Shown here: in pieces, positions 39,710 through 48,210 of the stretch
How the letters are laid out: the number at the start of each line of letters is the position of its first letter
How positions within the stretch are numbered: the first letter of the stretch is position 1
Source: Actinoplanes teichomyceticus ATCC 31121
Lineage (GTDB): Bacteria; Actinomycetota; Actinomycetes; Mycobacteriales; Micromonosporaceae
Length of the DNA stretch: 64,000 bases
Direction of reading: 5' to 3'
Assembly: GCF_003711105.1 (NCBI RefSeq)
Contig: NZ_CP023865.1
Span: 6,292,501 to 6,356,500 of the forward strand
Notes under the pieces: model-generated
The model's database searches: none
Told to the model about the DNA's origin: nothing
Seen by the model: the letters and a program-made list of their open reading frames with translations, nothing else
Translations under genes and position numbers: made by a program

Positions 39710-40480
39710 ATGACCCAGCCCATCTGGGGGCCAGTACAACTGCAGATGTCCACGATCCTGCGGGAGCACCCGGACGACGTGCCCGCGGTCGTGGAGCAGC
39801 TGACCAGACTGCAGGACGCGCTCTGCCAGGTCCCGCCGCTGCTGCACGGCAATCCGCTGGCGGACTTCAACAAGCTCTACCTCACCATCACCGAGAACGT
39901 GCTGGACCGCCTCTACGCGGGCAAGTTCAAGGACCCGGCGTTCCTGTCCCGGCTCGATGTGGAGTTCGCGGCGCGCTATTTCGACGCGCTGCGCTACTGG
40001 ACCGAGGGCAGCCCGGCCTGCCCCGACGTGTGGGCCGGGCTGTTCACCCGGATTCCCGGACCGGACGCCCGCGCGCTGCCGTCCGCGGTCGCCGGGGTCA
40101 ACGCGCACATCAACTTCGACCTGCCGTTCGCCCTGGTCACCACATTCGACCACCTGGGCACCGACCCGATCGACGGCAGCGACCAGCACCACGACTACCT
40201 GCAGGTCAACGACATCTTCGCGGAGGAGATCCCGGGCCTGCGGCGCGGCTACCTGGACCGGTGGCAGCTGCTCATCGACACGATGAACGGCGACCTGGAC
40301 GACTGGTGGCAGGGTGAGATGGTCGAGTACACCCGCAACGTCGCCTGGCGCAACGCCCAGAAGATCTGGGCGATCCGGCACGACCTGGCGGCACTCGACG
40401 CCGAGCGCCGCCGGCTCGACCGGACCGCCACCGGCCTGGGCAAACTGCTGCTGTCGCCGTTCGCCAGCTTCCTGCAGTAG
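39710..40480 (+). CDS. DUF5995 family protein
   Basis: The 256-residue predicted helical protein has no signal peptide. Recognisable family segments are PPLLHGNPLADFNKLYLTIT, DVEFAARYFDALRYW, AHINFDLPFALVTTFDHLG and MVEYTRNVAWRNAQKIW, with several His/Asp residues in a pattern that could bind metal. Members of this actinobacterial family have no known role. GGAGG lies five bases before the ATG at 39710. An 18-bp hairpin follows the stop. Confidence 0.83.
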   Translation: MTQPIWGPVQLQMSTILREHPDDVPAVVEQLTRLQDALCQVPPLLHGNPLADFNKLYLTITENVLDRLYAGKFKDPAFLSRLDVEFAARYFDALRYWTEGSPACPDVWAGLFTRIPGPDARALPSAVAGVNAHINFDLPFALVTTFDHLGTDPIDGSDQHHDYLQVNDIFAEEIPGLRRGYLDRWQLLIDTMNGDLDDWWQGEMVEYTRNVAWRNAQKIWAIRHDLAALDAERRRLDRTATGLGKLLLSPFASFLQ

Positions 40481-40482
40481 CA

Positions 40483-40531
40483 AGCCCTCCGCTCGTGGAC
40501 CTCGGGGGGAGTCCACGAGCGGAGGGCTGTT
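40483..40531 (+). terminator. 18-bp-stem terminator
   Basis: AGCCCTCCGCTCGTGGAC (40483-40500) pairs perfectly with GTCCACGAGCGGAGGGCT (40511-40528), followed by GTTT. It lies three bases after the DUF5995 stop and is the clearest terminator in the window. Confidence 0.85.
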
Positions 40532-40962
40532 TCACGGCGATCCTCCGCGCCGTCCGCGACCCCGCCGAGGCGCGCCCGCAGGCCGGTCCTCACCCGATCA
40601 CGACATCATCCGGCGCGGCGGGCGCCGCACCCGGCCGGCGCGAGGGCCGCGGCCACCACAGCTTTTCCGGTACGAATCACCGGTACGAGAGTGGCCCCGC
40701 CCCGATCGACACGGATCCGCCGTCTGTTCGGGTTCGGTTCGGAACCTCCGCGGTGACCATCGCCGCGCCCTCCGCAGCGTGCCCGGCCTCGATCCGCCCG
40801 CCCCAGGCGCCCACCCAGCCGCCCGACCAGCTGTCCGACCAGGCGCCGCCCAGCCGCCCGACCAGGCGCCCATCCAGCCGCCGCCCAGCCGCCCGACCGG
40901 GCGTGCGGCCAGCGCGGATCCGAGTCCGCTACCCACCTTGCGGACGTCGCGGTAGCGCCGGT

Positions 40963-41060
40963 TCAGCACGCCCCGTCGAACGCCACTGCCAGATCGTCGT
41001 CGGCGGCCTCCAGCCGGGCGAACATCGGCAGGTCGGAGATCAGCCGGCCGAGCCGGTCCC
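40963..41060 (-). pseudogene. C-terminal remnant of an unknown gene
   Basis: About 30 codons with strong third-position GC bias end in TGA. Upstream sequence in the same frame loses coding character at once. The family is not recognised. It could also be chance. Confidence 0.3.
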
Positions 41061-41260
41061 CCCGACCAGCATGGTTACCCCGGGCTGGGGCGCATCCGCC
41101 GCGCTGACCCGCCCCGATCGGAAGCGAGGGGGCGGAAAGCGCTCTCCTGCCGTGCTATAAAGGCGGCGGCCCGGCCGAGCGGTCCGCACCGAGCGGCCCG
41201 CACCCGGTGGTCCGGCAGCGCGGACCCGCACCGGGCGGCGCCTTCCCGGCGGGAGGCCCG

Positions 41261-41318
41261 GCGCCCTGAGCCGGGTTCCGGCGCCCTGAGCCGGGTTCCG
41301 GCGCCCTGAGCCGGGCGA
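41261..41318. repeat. 20-bp tandem repeat, nearly three copies
   Basis: GCGCCCTGAGCCGGGTTCCG occurs at 41261-41280 and 41281-41300, then the first 15 bases again from 41301. It lies just before the larger 49-bp array. Confidence 0.85.
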
Positions 41319-41383
41319 GGCGTCACACACGGGGGGATGCCTCGCCCACCAGCATGGTCGATGGCCGCCCGTCGTGCGGGCGG

Positions 41384-41780
41384 CCATCGGCCCGGGACCC
41401 TTGGGCGCGTGGCGGGCGGCACGTGCGGGCGGCCAACAGCCCCGGACCCTTGGGCGCGTGGCGGGCGGCACGTGCGGGCGGCCAACAGCCCCGGACCCTT
41501 GGGCGCGTGGCGGGCGGCACGTGCGGGCGGCCAACAGCCCCGGACCCTTGGGCGCGTGGCGGGCGGCACGTGCGGGCGGCCAACAGCCCTGGACCCTTGG
41601 GCGCGTGGCGGGCGGCACGTGCGGGCGGCCAACAGCCCTGGACCCTTGGGCGCGTGGCGGGCGGCACGTGCGGGCGGCCAACAGCCCCGGACCCTTGGGC
41701 GCGTGGCGGGCGGCACGTGCGGGCGGCCAACAGCCCCGGACCCTTGGGCGCGTGGCGGGCGGCACGTGCGGGCCCGTCGC
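41384..41780. repeat. 49-bp tandem array, eight copies
   Basis: TTGGGCGCGTGGCGGGC begins at 41401, 41450, 41499, 41548, 41597, 41646, 41695 and 41744, an exact 49-bp period. Units are almost identical; two differ by one C to T. Each unit includes the palindrome GCACGTGC. There are no variable spacers, so it is not a CRISPR array. Since 49 is not a multiple of three, a translated frame would cycle, and codon character is poor, so the array is almost certainly non-coding. It sits between converging genes. Confidence 0.93.
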
Positions 41781-41864
41781 GGCGGGTGGCTCGGGGCGTG
41801 GTCACGGGCGGGGCGGCGAGGCCGTACCGGGAAAGGTTCTGCGGCGGACCGCCTGCCGTGCGCC

Positions 41865-43097
41865 TCACCTGGTCCTGGCGTCGGCTCCGGCGGTGAGCAG
41901 GGACTCCAGCATCGCGCGGTAGGCGGTCGTGGTGACGATCGGGATACCGTACTGGCGGGCCAGCTTCGCGACGCCGGACATCGAGTCCGGATCGGCGGCG
42001 ACCAGCAACCGGGTCTGTTTGGTGACCTTGCGGGCGGTGCGCAGGCCGTGGGTGAGCGCGTCGACCTCGAGGTGTTCGCGCGGCGGGTGCAGGGCGCCGG
42101 TGAAGACCACCTGGTCGCCCGGGCTGAGCTGCCACTGCGTGACCGGGGCCGCGGGTTTCTCGGCCGCCTCGGCGAGCGCCCGGTCCACGTCGGCGGCGGT
42201 CAGACCGAGCAGCTCCGCGACACCGTCCAGGTCGAGGCGCTCGGCCGGGGTGAGGACCTGGTCCGCGAGCGCGACCGCGGCCAGCCCGGACAGGTACCGG
42301 TGGTGCAGGAACTCGGCGTCGGCCCGGGACAGGCCGATCCGCCCGGCGGTGGCGACCAGCTGATCCGCCTCGCTCGCCGAGATGTGCCGGTCCAGCAGCA
42401 CGCCGTCGAGCAGCGCGAGGTAGGCGTCCGCCTTCGGGTCCAGCTGCCGGGGCAACCGGTCGACCAGCCGGGTCAGGAAATGGGCTTCCCGCCGCTCGGC
42501 GTGGCCGCGCGGCACCGGAGCGACGCCGGTCACCGGCAGCACCGGCCACGAGGCCTGCCGGGCCGCGGCGGCCAGCTCGGCCCACGGCGGCGGGTCCCCG
42601 GCCCGCTCCAGGTAGTAGGCGAGCAGCCCGGCGGCGGCACGCGCGCCGGGCAGGGCCGAGTAGGCCCGGTGCGGCGGCAGGCCGGCGGCGGCGCGGCAGG
42701 CGGCCAGGCTGCGCGACGCGGTGGGCAGGAAATGCCCGGCCAGGCGCATCGTGCACAACCCCCGCTCCTCGTCGACCGGCACGGTCACGCCCAGCTTGCC
42801 GAACTCGGCGACCAGGAACCCGGCGTCGAAGAGCAGGTTGTGCGCCACCACCAGCCGCCCCGCCAGGCGCTCGGCGATCTGCCCGGCCAGCTCGGCGAAG
42901 ACCGGCGCGCGGCGGGCCTCCGCGCCGGTGATCCCGTGCAGCTCCTGCGGGCCGAGGTCGCGGTCCGGGTTGACCAGGGTGCACCACTCGTCGAGGACCC
43001 GGCCGGCCTCGTCCAGGCGGACGATCGCGATCTCCACGATCCGGTCGTGCCAGCTGGTCTTGGTGCCGGTGGTCTGCAGGTCGACTACGGCGTACAT
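41865..43097 (-). CDS. DnaQ-like exonuclease-fold protein with TerB-like and BRCT domains, probably inactive
   Basis: The 410-residue protein has residues 1-165 in the DEDDh exonuclease fold, about 205-300 a TerB-like helical domain, and about 325-405 a BRCT domain (GDQVVFTGALHPP). Family enzymes proofread or trim DNA 3' ends. Here the ExoI motif is VVDLQTTG with Gln8 where Glu is required. ExoII keeps Asp91 (AHNLLFDAGF). ExoIII reads YSALPGARA, putting Tyr146 and Gly151 at the expected His and Asp. Three of five catalytic residues therefore look lost. The ATG at 43097 lacks a clear ribosome site. It is divergent from the GST-like gene. Confidence 0.82.
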   Translation of the reverse strand: MYAVVDLQTTGTKTSWHDRIVEIAIVRLDEAGRVLDEWCTLVNPDRDLGPQELHGITGAEARRAPVFAELAGQIAERLAGRLVVAHNLLFDAGFLVAEFGKLGVTVPVDEERGLCTMRLAGHFLPTASRSLAACRAAAGLPPHRAYSALPGARAAAGLLAYYLERAGDPPPWAELAAAARQASWPVLPVTGVAPVPRGHAERREAHFLTRLVDRLPRQLDPKADAYLALLDGVLLDRHISASEADQLVATAGRIGLSRADAEFLHHRYLSGLAAVALADQVLTPAERLDLDGVAELLGLTAADVDRALAEAAEKPAAPVTQWQLSPGDQVVFTGALHPPREHLEVDALTHGLRTARKVTKQTRLLVAADPDSMSGVAKLARQYGIPIVTTTAYRAMLESLLTAGADARTR

Positions 43098-43230
43098 GAG
43101 AGAGAAGTTAGGCGACCGCTTCGGCGCCCCGCCAGCGGCCCCTTCGGGGTAGGCCGCGGGTTCTGCGGCGCCCCGCCGGCGGCCCTCGGTATCGGTGCGA
43201 TCCTGGGTCCGCCGGGGCAGGATGGATCGC

Positions 43231-44223
43231 ATGGCTTCCGGTGAGTACACCCGCGACCAGCGCTACATCGCCACCCGGATCACCGCTGACGGGCGCACCG
43301 GCTATCCGGTCGAGCCGGGCCGGTATCGCCTGGTGGTGAGCCGGGCGTGCCCGTGGGCCAACCGGGCGATCATCGTGCGGCGGCTGCTCGGGCTGGAGGA
43401 CGCGCTGTCGATGGGCGTCGCCGGGCCGACCCACGACGAGCGCAGCTGGTCGTTCGACCTCGACCCCGGCGGGCGCGATCCGGTGCTCGGCATCGAGCGC
43501 CTGCGGGAGGCGTTCTTCCGGCGATTCCCGGATTACGACAAGGGCATCACCGTCCCGGCGATCGTGGACGTGCCGTCCGGCGCGGTGGTCACCAACGACT
43601 TCGCGCAGATCACCATCGACCTGTCGCTGGAGTGGTCCGCCCTGCACCGGCCGGGGGCGCCGCGGCTGTACCCGGAGGAGTCGCGCGCGGAGATCGACGA
43701 GGTGAACGCGCTGGTCTACCGGGACGTCAACAACGGTGTCTACCGGGCCGGGTTCGCGACCTCACAGGATGCCTACGAGACGGCGTACCACCGGTTGTTC
43801 GACCGGCTGGACTGGCTGTCCGAGCGGCTGGCGGGACAGCGGTACCTGGTCGGCGACTCCATCACCGAGGCCGACGTGCGGCTGTTCACCACACTGGTCC
43901 GCTTCGACGCCGTCTATCACGGCCATTTCAAGTGCAACCGGGCGAAGCTCAGCGAGATGCCGGTGCTGTGGGCCTATGCCCGTGATCTGTTCCAGACACC
44001 GGGCTTCGGGGACACCATCGACTTCGTGCACATCAAGCAGCACTACTACGAGGTGCACCGCAACATCAATCCGACCGGCATCGTCCCGGTCGGGCCGCGA
44101 CTGCATGGCTGGCACAGCCCGCACGGCCGGGAGGCGCTGGGCGGGCGGCCGTTCGGGGACGGCACTCCGCCGCCTCCGCCGAAGCCCGCGGAAGTGGTTC
44201 CGGCCGGCCACGGAGCGGAGTGA
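43231..44223 (+). CDS. Xi-class glutathione transferase-like protein (ECM4/YqjG type)
   Basis: The 330-residue protein has a thioredoxin-like N-domain with catalytic Cys40 in VVSRACPWANRAII and a helical C-domain (RYLVGDSITEADVRLFTTLV). Xi-class enzymes reduce glutathionyl-hydroquinones. Actinomycetes normally use mycothiol instead of glutathione, so the true thiol is uncertain. The ATG at 43231 is chosen since AGGA is eight bases upstream; an ATG at 43222 is too close. The tail ends in a Pro-rich run (PPPPPKPAEVV). Confidence 0.85.
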   Translation: MASGEYTRDQRYIATRITADGRTGYPVEPGRYRLVVSRACPWANRAIIVRRLLGLEDALSMGVAGPTHDERSWSFDLDPGGRDPVLGIERLREAFFRRFPDYDKGITVPAIVDVPSGAVVTNDFAQITIDLSLEWSALHRPGAPRLYPEESRAEIDEVNALVYRDVNNGVYRAGFATSQDAYETAYHRLFDRLDWLSERLAGQRYLVGDSITEADVRLFTTLVRFDAVYHGHFKCNRAKLSEMPVLWAYARDLFQTPGFGDTIDFVHIKQHYYEVHRNINPTGIVPVGPRLHGWHSPHGREALGGRPFGDGTPPPPPKPAEVVPAGHGAE

Positions 44224-44260
44224 GCCCTCGGACGAGCGCGGGCCCGGGCGGTCTGGCTCG

Positions 44261-44352
44261 GGCGCCGGGCCCACCCCTGCCGGTTGCGGGCCGTCCGGTC
44301 GCGCGAGCCTGGTCGAAGGCCGGCGCCGGACCCACCCCCGCCCGTCGCGGAT
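44261..44352. repeat. degenerate 61-bp duplication at a convergent junction
   Basis: GGCGCCGGGCCCACCCCTGC near 44261 recurs with several changes near 44322 (GGCGCCGGACCCACCCCCGC), about 61 bp apart. It lies between the GST-like gene and the converging MarR gene. Confidence 0.45.
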
Positions 44353-44373
44353 GGGCCGCATCACCGGATCGGA

Positions 44374-44805
44374 CTACTGGTCGTTGCCGGGCTCGAGGAT
44401 GGTGTCGAGCAGCCCGATGAGCTGTTCGCGCTGTTCGGGTCGCAGCCGGCCGATCGCCGGCGCCAGAGCGCGCCGCCCCTCGACGAACAGCCGTTGAGTC
44501 AGTTCCTGGCCGGCGGGGGTGAGGTACACGTCGACGGCTCGGCCGTCGTGCGGGTTCTTGTCCCGCGCGAGCAGCCCTCGACGTTCGGCGCGGTCGATCA
44601 GGCCCGACATGGAGGATTTGTCGAGGCCCAGGTAGGTGGCCAGTTCGGTGACCCGGGGACGCCGGTCGCGCAGGATGCCGAGCACCCGGATCTGCGTGAG
44701 CGACAGGTCGTTCTCCGCGCCGAGACGGGTGAGCATGCCCGTCACCTGGAAGGTGCTGCGCACCAGGACGTCGATGAGCGCGTCCACGGAGTCCTCGGGA
44801 GTCAT
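44374..44805 (-). CDS. MarR-family regulator
   Basis: The 143-residue protein has a typical winged helix: VTELATYLGLDKSSMSGLID as HTH, RDKNPHDGRAVDVYLTPAGQ as wing, flanked by dimerisation helices. It starts at 44805, 81 bp from the divergent oxidoreductase gene. The shared gap carries a 10-bp inverted repeat that is its probable operator. By analogy it senses a small phenolic or oxidant and releases the oxidoreductase promoter. Confidence 0.88.
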   Translation of the reverse strand: MTPEDSVDALIDVLVRSTFQVTGMLTRLGAENDLSLTQIRVLGILRDRRPRVTELATYLGLDKSSMSGLIDRAERRGLLARDKNPHDGRAVDVYLTPAGQELTQRLFVEGRRALAPAIGRLRPEQREQLIGLLDTILEPGNDQ

Positions 44806-44833
44806 GCGCCGATGCTACTTGACTTAGTTGGGG

Positions 44834-44862
44834 TTACCAACGACACTCGATTTCGTTGGTAA
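44834..44862. promoter_or_regulatory. operator-like inverted repeat
   Basis: TTACCAACGA (44834-44843) and TCGTTGGTAA (44853-44862) form a perfect 10-bp inverted repeat with a 9-bp spacer, between a divergent MarR/oxidoreductase pair. A partial half-site (TAGTTGG) precedes it. It is the best candidate for MarR binding. Confidence 0.65.
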
Positions 44863-44885
44863 TACAAACAAATTCGGGAGGCGCC

Positions 44886-45818
44886 ATGCACGCCGCAGTC
44901 CTGTCCTCGTACGACGCGCCGCCGGTCTACCGCGACCATCCGGAGCCGGTCGCCACCGGCGACCACGAGATGGTCGTAGAGGTTCTTGCGGCAGCTCTGC
45001 ACCACCTCACCCGGGCCAAGGCCACCGGCTCGCACTACAGCGGCACCGGCGCGCTACCGCTGGTGCCCGGCGCCGACGGCGTCGTGCGGGACCCGGCCGG
45101 GCAGCTGCGCTACGCGGTCCTCGACGACACGAACGCCGGGACGTTCGCCGACCGCACCGTCATCGACGCCCGCCGCAGCGTGGTGCTGCCGCAGGACACC
45201 GACCCGGTTCTGGTCGCCGCGGCGATGAACCCGGGAATGTCGTCCTGGATCGCGCTGCGCCGACGGACCTCGTTCACCCCCGGCCGGCGCGTCCTGGTCA
45301 TCGGCGCCACCGGCAATGCCGGACGGATGGCGGTGCAGGTCGCGAAGCTGTTCGGCGCCGGGCACGTGATCGCCGCCGGCCGGGACGCGGCCCGCCTGGC
45401 CACGCTGCCCGCCCTGGGCGCCGACCAGACCTGCACCCTCGACCGCATCGAGGAGGCAGCCGACGTCGACGTCGTCCTCGACTACGTCTGGGGCGAACCC
45501 GCCGCCACCGCCATGATCCCGCTCCTGTCCGCCCGCACCGACCGCACGGCGCCGCTGACCTGGATCCAGATCGGATCGATGGCCGGCCCGACCGCGCCCA
45601 TTCCCTCGGTCGCGCTGCGATCAGCCCGGCTCCAGATCATCGGCAGCGGCATCGGCTCCGTGCCGGCCCGCGACATCATCGCGGAACTCCCGGAGCTCGC
45701 CGCGGCGGTGGCACAGGGCTCCATCGACGTACGGGCCCGGGCGGTGCCGCTGGCCGACATCACCCAGGTGTGGACCGCCGGCACCGACGACCGCATCGTG
45801 CTCGTGCCCGGACGTTGA
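44886..45818 (+). CDS. MDR-family quinone oxidoreductase-like protein
   Basis: The 310-residue medium-chain dehydrogenase/reductase fold has HLTRAKATGSHYSG near the substrate site and a Rossmann motif VLVIGATGNAGRMAVQVAKL with GHVIAAGRDAARLATL. There are no zinc-ligand clusters, so it is a quinone-reductase-like NADPH enzyme rather than an alcohol dehydrogenase. GGGAGG precedes the ATG by five bases. It is probably repressed by the divergent MarR protein. The decayed SDR gene follows 14 bp later and may once have been in the same operon. Confidence 0.87.
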   Translation: MHAAVLSSYDAPPVYRDHPEPVATGDHEMVVEVLAAALHHLTRAKATGSHYSGTGALPLVPGADGVVRDPAGQLRYAVLDDTNAGTFADRTVIDARRSVVLPQDTDPVLVAAAMNPGMSSWIALRRRTSFTPGRRVLVIGATGNAGRMAVQVAKLFGAGHVIAAGRDAARLATLPALGADQTCTLDRIEEAADVDVVLDYVWGEPAATAMIPLLSARTDRTAPLTWIQIGSMAGPTAPIPSVALRSARLQIIGSGIGSVPARDIIAELPELAAAVAQGSIDVRARAVPLADITQVWTAGTDDRIVLVPGR

Positions 45819-45832
45819 GCGGAGTGCCCGGC

Positions 45833-46385
45833 ATGACCGGACCACGCACGATCGTCGTCACCGGCGCGAGCTCCGGCATCGGGCTCGCCTGCCGCGGAAC
45901 GGTTCGCCGCCCGGGGTGACCGGGTCGGGTCGTCCTGGCCGGCCGCTACGAGCGCCGGCTGGCCGCCGCCGTCGACCGGGTCCGGACAGCCGGCCGCGGG
46001 GCCGAGCCGGGACACGTCCGGGCAGACTTCGAACGCCTCGCGGACGTACGGGCGCTCGCGGAGCACCTGCTGTCCACGTACCCACAGATCGATGTCATGG
46101 CCGGCAACGCCGGCATGCCCGCCACGGCGCGGCGGCGCACCGTGGACGGCGACGAGGCCACCCTCACGCCAACCATCCGGGGGCCCTTCCAGCTCAGCAA
46201 CCTGTTGCGGGACAGGCTGCGCAGGGGCCGGATCGTGAACACCTCGGCGCGGCCCGGCCGCAACGCCCAACGGCGCACTCTACGGCGCCGGTCGGCCCAT
46301 CCGGCCGAATCCCCGCCTCTTCACCGCCGACCGCGCGGCGCGGCTCTGGACGGCGCCTGAAGAGGCCATCGCAGTCAGCCAGTGA
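45833..46385 (+). pseudogene. SDR oxidoreductase with frameshifts and internal deletion
   Basis: It starts well (ATG with GGAG eight bases upstream): TIVVTGASSGIGLA is the SDR nucleotide motif. One frame further, ERFAARGDRV continues it; another shift gives VVLAGRYERRLAAAVDRV to IDVMAGNAGMPATARR and RIVNTSA. The Tyr-x-x-x-Lys catalytic segment is missing. The C-terminal end resumes as NPRLFTADRAARLW to a stop at 46385. So there are at least two frameshifts and a loss of roughly 100 residues. It is non-functional. Confidence 0.75.
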
Positions 46386-46412
46386 CACAAACCATCTCAC
46401 TCGGAGCTCTGC

Positions 46413-47483
46413 ATGCGAAGAAGGACTGGTATCAAGGCGGCCGTGGCCGTGACAGCCGTGCTCGGATCGACGGTGCCATCACCTCTGGCACAGGCGGCCG
46501 ACCGGAACCCGCCGGGCGCGCGGACGGTCACCGCCGGCAGCGGCATCCCGGCGCTGGTCGACCCGGCTGCGGACCTCGGCGCCAAGACGCCGGGCCCGGA
46601 GGAGAGCTGGGCCGACTCGATCTACTTCACCAGCCGGGTGAGGTCCGCCGGCCACGACGTCGGGATTCTGGCGCACACCGTCCGGCTTCCCGGCGGCCCG
46701 GGCAACCTGATGCTGTTCTCCGTCCACGACGAAACCACCGGCTGGTACAACAGCTACGCCACCCGCTTCGCCCCCAACACGTACTCCTGGAGCACCACCG
46801 GCCTCGACATCACCGCACCCGGCCTCCGGTGGACGGGTGACGCCCGGCGCATGTCGGTCTCCCTCACCGTGCCGTGGGGCTCTCTCGACATCATCCTCGA
46901 ACCACGCGGTCCGGCCCTCAACTACAGCGGCACCGGAGCCTTCACCCTGTTCGGCTACACCAACTACGAGTACGCCTTCCCCGACATGCGGACCACCGGC
47001 ACCCTCACCCTCGAAGGCCGGCGTCAGCGGATCACCGGCCGGTCCTGGCTGGACCGCCAGTGGGGACCGAACGACAACGGGCCCGGCCGGCGCTGGACCT
47101 GGATGAACTTCACCATGCCCGACGGCGACGCGGTAGCCCTCTGGGACGCCGCCGACGACAACACCGGCGAAACGCACACATGGGCAACGGTCCTGCGCAA
47201 GGACGGCTCCTACCAGGTGACAGCCGCCACCCCGCTCGCCGACGACGCCAGCCGGTTCTGGACCAGCCCCACCACCGGGCAGAGATACCCAACCCGGTGG
47301 ACCGTCACCGTCCCGGCGCTCGACGCCCGCCTGAACGTGCACGTCACCGGCAACCCCGGCCAGGAAATCGTCCTCGGCGGCAACGGACGCCTGGAAGCCA
47401 CCGCGGCCTTCCAAGGCACATACCGCGGCACCAGGGTCAACGGCAAGAACTACGCCGAAATGTTCAGCGACTGGCAGCCATGA
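46413..47483 (+). CDS. secreted AttH/CrtC-like lipocalin-fold protein
   Basis: The 356-residue protein has a Sec signal peptide (MRRRTGIKAAVAVTAVLGST, cut near AQA). The motif GRSWLDRQWGPND near residue 207 and the preceding FPDMRTTGTLTLEGRRQRI match the two-lobed lipocalin-like AttH/CrtC family, which includes carotenoid 1,2-hydratases and plant-interaction proteins. Many Trp and Tyr residues suit a hydrophobic ligand pocket. The ligand is unknown and secretion argues against carotenoid synthesis. CGGAG precedes the ATG by seven bases. Confidence 0.8.
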   Translation: MRRRTGIKAAVAVTAVLGSTVPSPLAQAADRNPPGARTVTAGSGIPALVDPAADLGAKTPGPEESWADSIYFTSRVRSAGHDVGILAHTVRLPGGPGNLMLFSVHDETTGWYNSYATRFAPNTYSWSTTGLDITAPGLRWTGDARRMSVSLTVPWGSLDIILEPRGPALNYSGTGAFTLFGYTNYEYAFPDMRTTGTLTLEGRRQRITGRSWLDRQWGPNDNGPGRRWTWMNFTMPDGDAVALWDAADDNTGETHTWATVLRKDGSYQVTAATPLADDASRFWTSPTTGQRYPTRWTVTVPALDARLNVHVTGNPGQEIVLGGNGRLEATAAFQGTYRGTRVNGKNYAEMFSDWQP

Positions 47484-47526
47484 TCAGGCGCGCATCGACG
47501 CCGACGCCGACGCCGACGCCGCGGCG

Positions 47527-48060
47527 ATGGCCATGGCGCCGGTTCCGACGCCGGAGATGCCGTGCCGGAAGCCGCCCGTGCTCGCGCTCGCCGCCCTCTC
47601 CGGCGCCCCGCTGGTGGCGTGGGCCCGGTGGAGGTGCCGAAGATGGCCTCGTGCTGGCCCGCCGGGATGCCGATCGTTGCCGCCGCGCTCGGCTACCACC
47701 AGGTCACCACCGCCCGCGGGTTCGCCGCGCTGCTGCTGGTGTTCGGGCTGCTGCGGCGTCGGGCCCGCGCGCTCGCCCGCTGGGTCGCGGTCACCATGAC
47801 CGCCGGGGGCCCGCTCGGCGCGCTGCTCAAGGTGCTGGTCGGCCGGGACAGCCCGGAACTGCGAGAACCGGTGGGCCGGGCGGTCGGCTACGCCGTCCCG
47901 TCCGGGCACGCTCTGAACAGTGCCTCGGCGCGGCGGTGTTCCTGATCGTGCTGCGGCCGGGCGGTCCGGGACCGGCCCCGGGCGGCGGCGGTGCTGTGGG
48001 TACTGGGGCGATCCACGTCCCGGTCTCGGCGGTATCGCGCGGAGATGCGGGCGGAAAGCT
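47527..48060 (+). pseudogene. PAP2-family phosphatase, multiply frameshifted
   Basis: The N-terminus reads MAMAPVPTPEMPCRKPPVLA in one frame. A second frame gives membrane helices and the PAP2 motifs KVLVGRDSPELREPVG and YAVPSGHALNSA. A third continues AAVFLIVLRPGG and then AIHVPVSAVSR, where the last catalytic His/Asp region should follow but does not. At least three frameshifts prevent a full enzyme. A GACGCC hexamer repeat lies just before the start (about 47498-47521). Confidence 0.7.
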
Positions 48061-48210
48061 CCTGGCAGCGGCCCATCGGGCCGGATGTCGATCGACCAGC
48101 CGTGCGGCTCGGTGCCGGCGCCCGTGCCGCCGTCGGCGATGACGCGACAGCGTCGGCCGGAAATGCCGGACGCCGGGAGTGCCGCCGTCGCGGCGCTCCC
48201 GGCGCTTGGG

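Larger units (their letters stand above)
40532..41383. other. gene-poor gap with a coding scrap and a 20-bp repeat
   Basis: No complete gene. On the minus strand 40963-41060 reads DRLGRLISDLPMFARLEAAD, then DDLAVAFDGAC and stop, with normal codon character, like the truncated end of a lost gene. GCGCCCTGAGCCGGGTTCCG repeats at 41261, 41281 and partly 41301. The rest (40560-40960) has only low-complexity Pro/Ala/Arg frames. Confidence 0.4.

Noticed and set aside
41384..41780. CRISPR array
   Set aside because: Units of 49 bp abut directly with no variable spacers, there are no cas genes, and two units differ only by a point change. It is a minisatellite. The same holds for 61321-61580.
41040..42987. 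Minus-strand proteins made of ARHAPKGPG-type repeats
   Set aside because: They are translations of the 49-bp array, whose length is not a multiple of three, and none has a ribosome site or domain.
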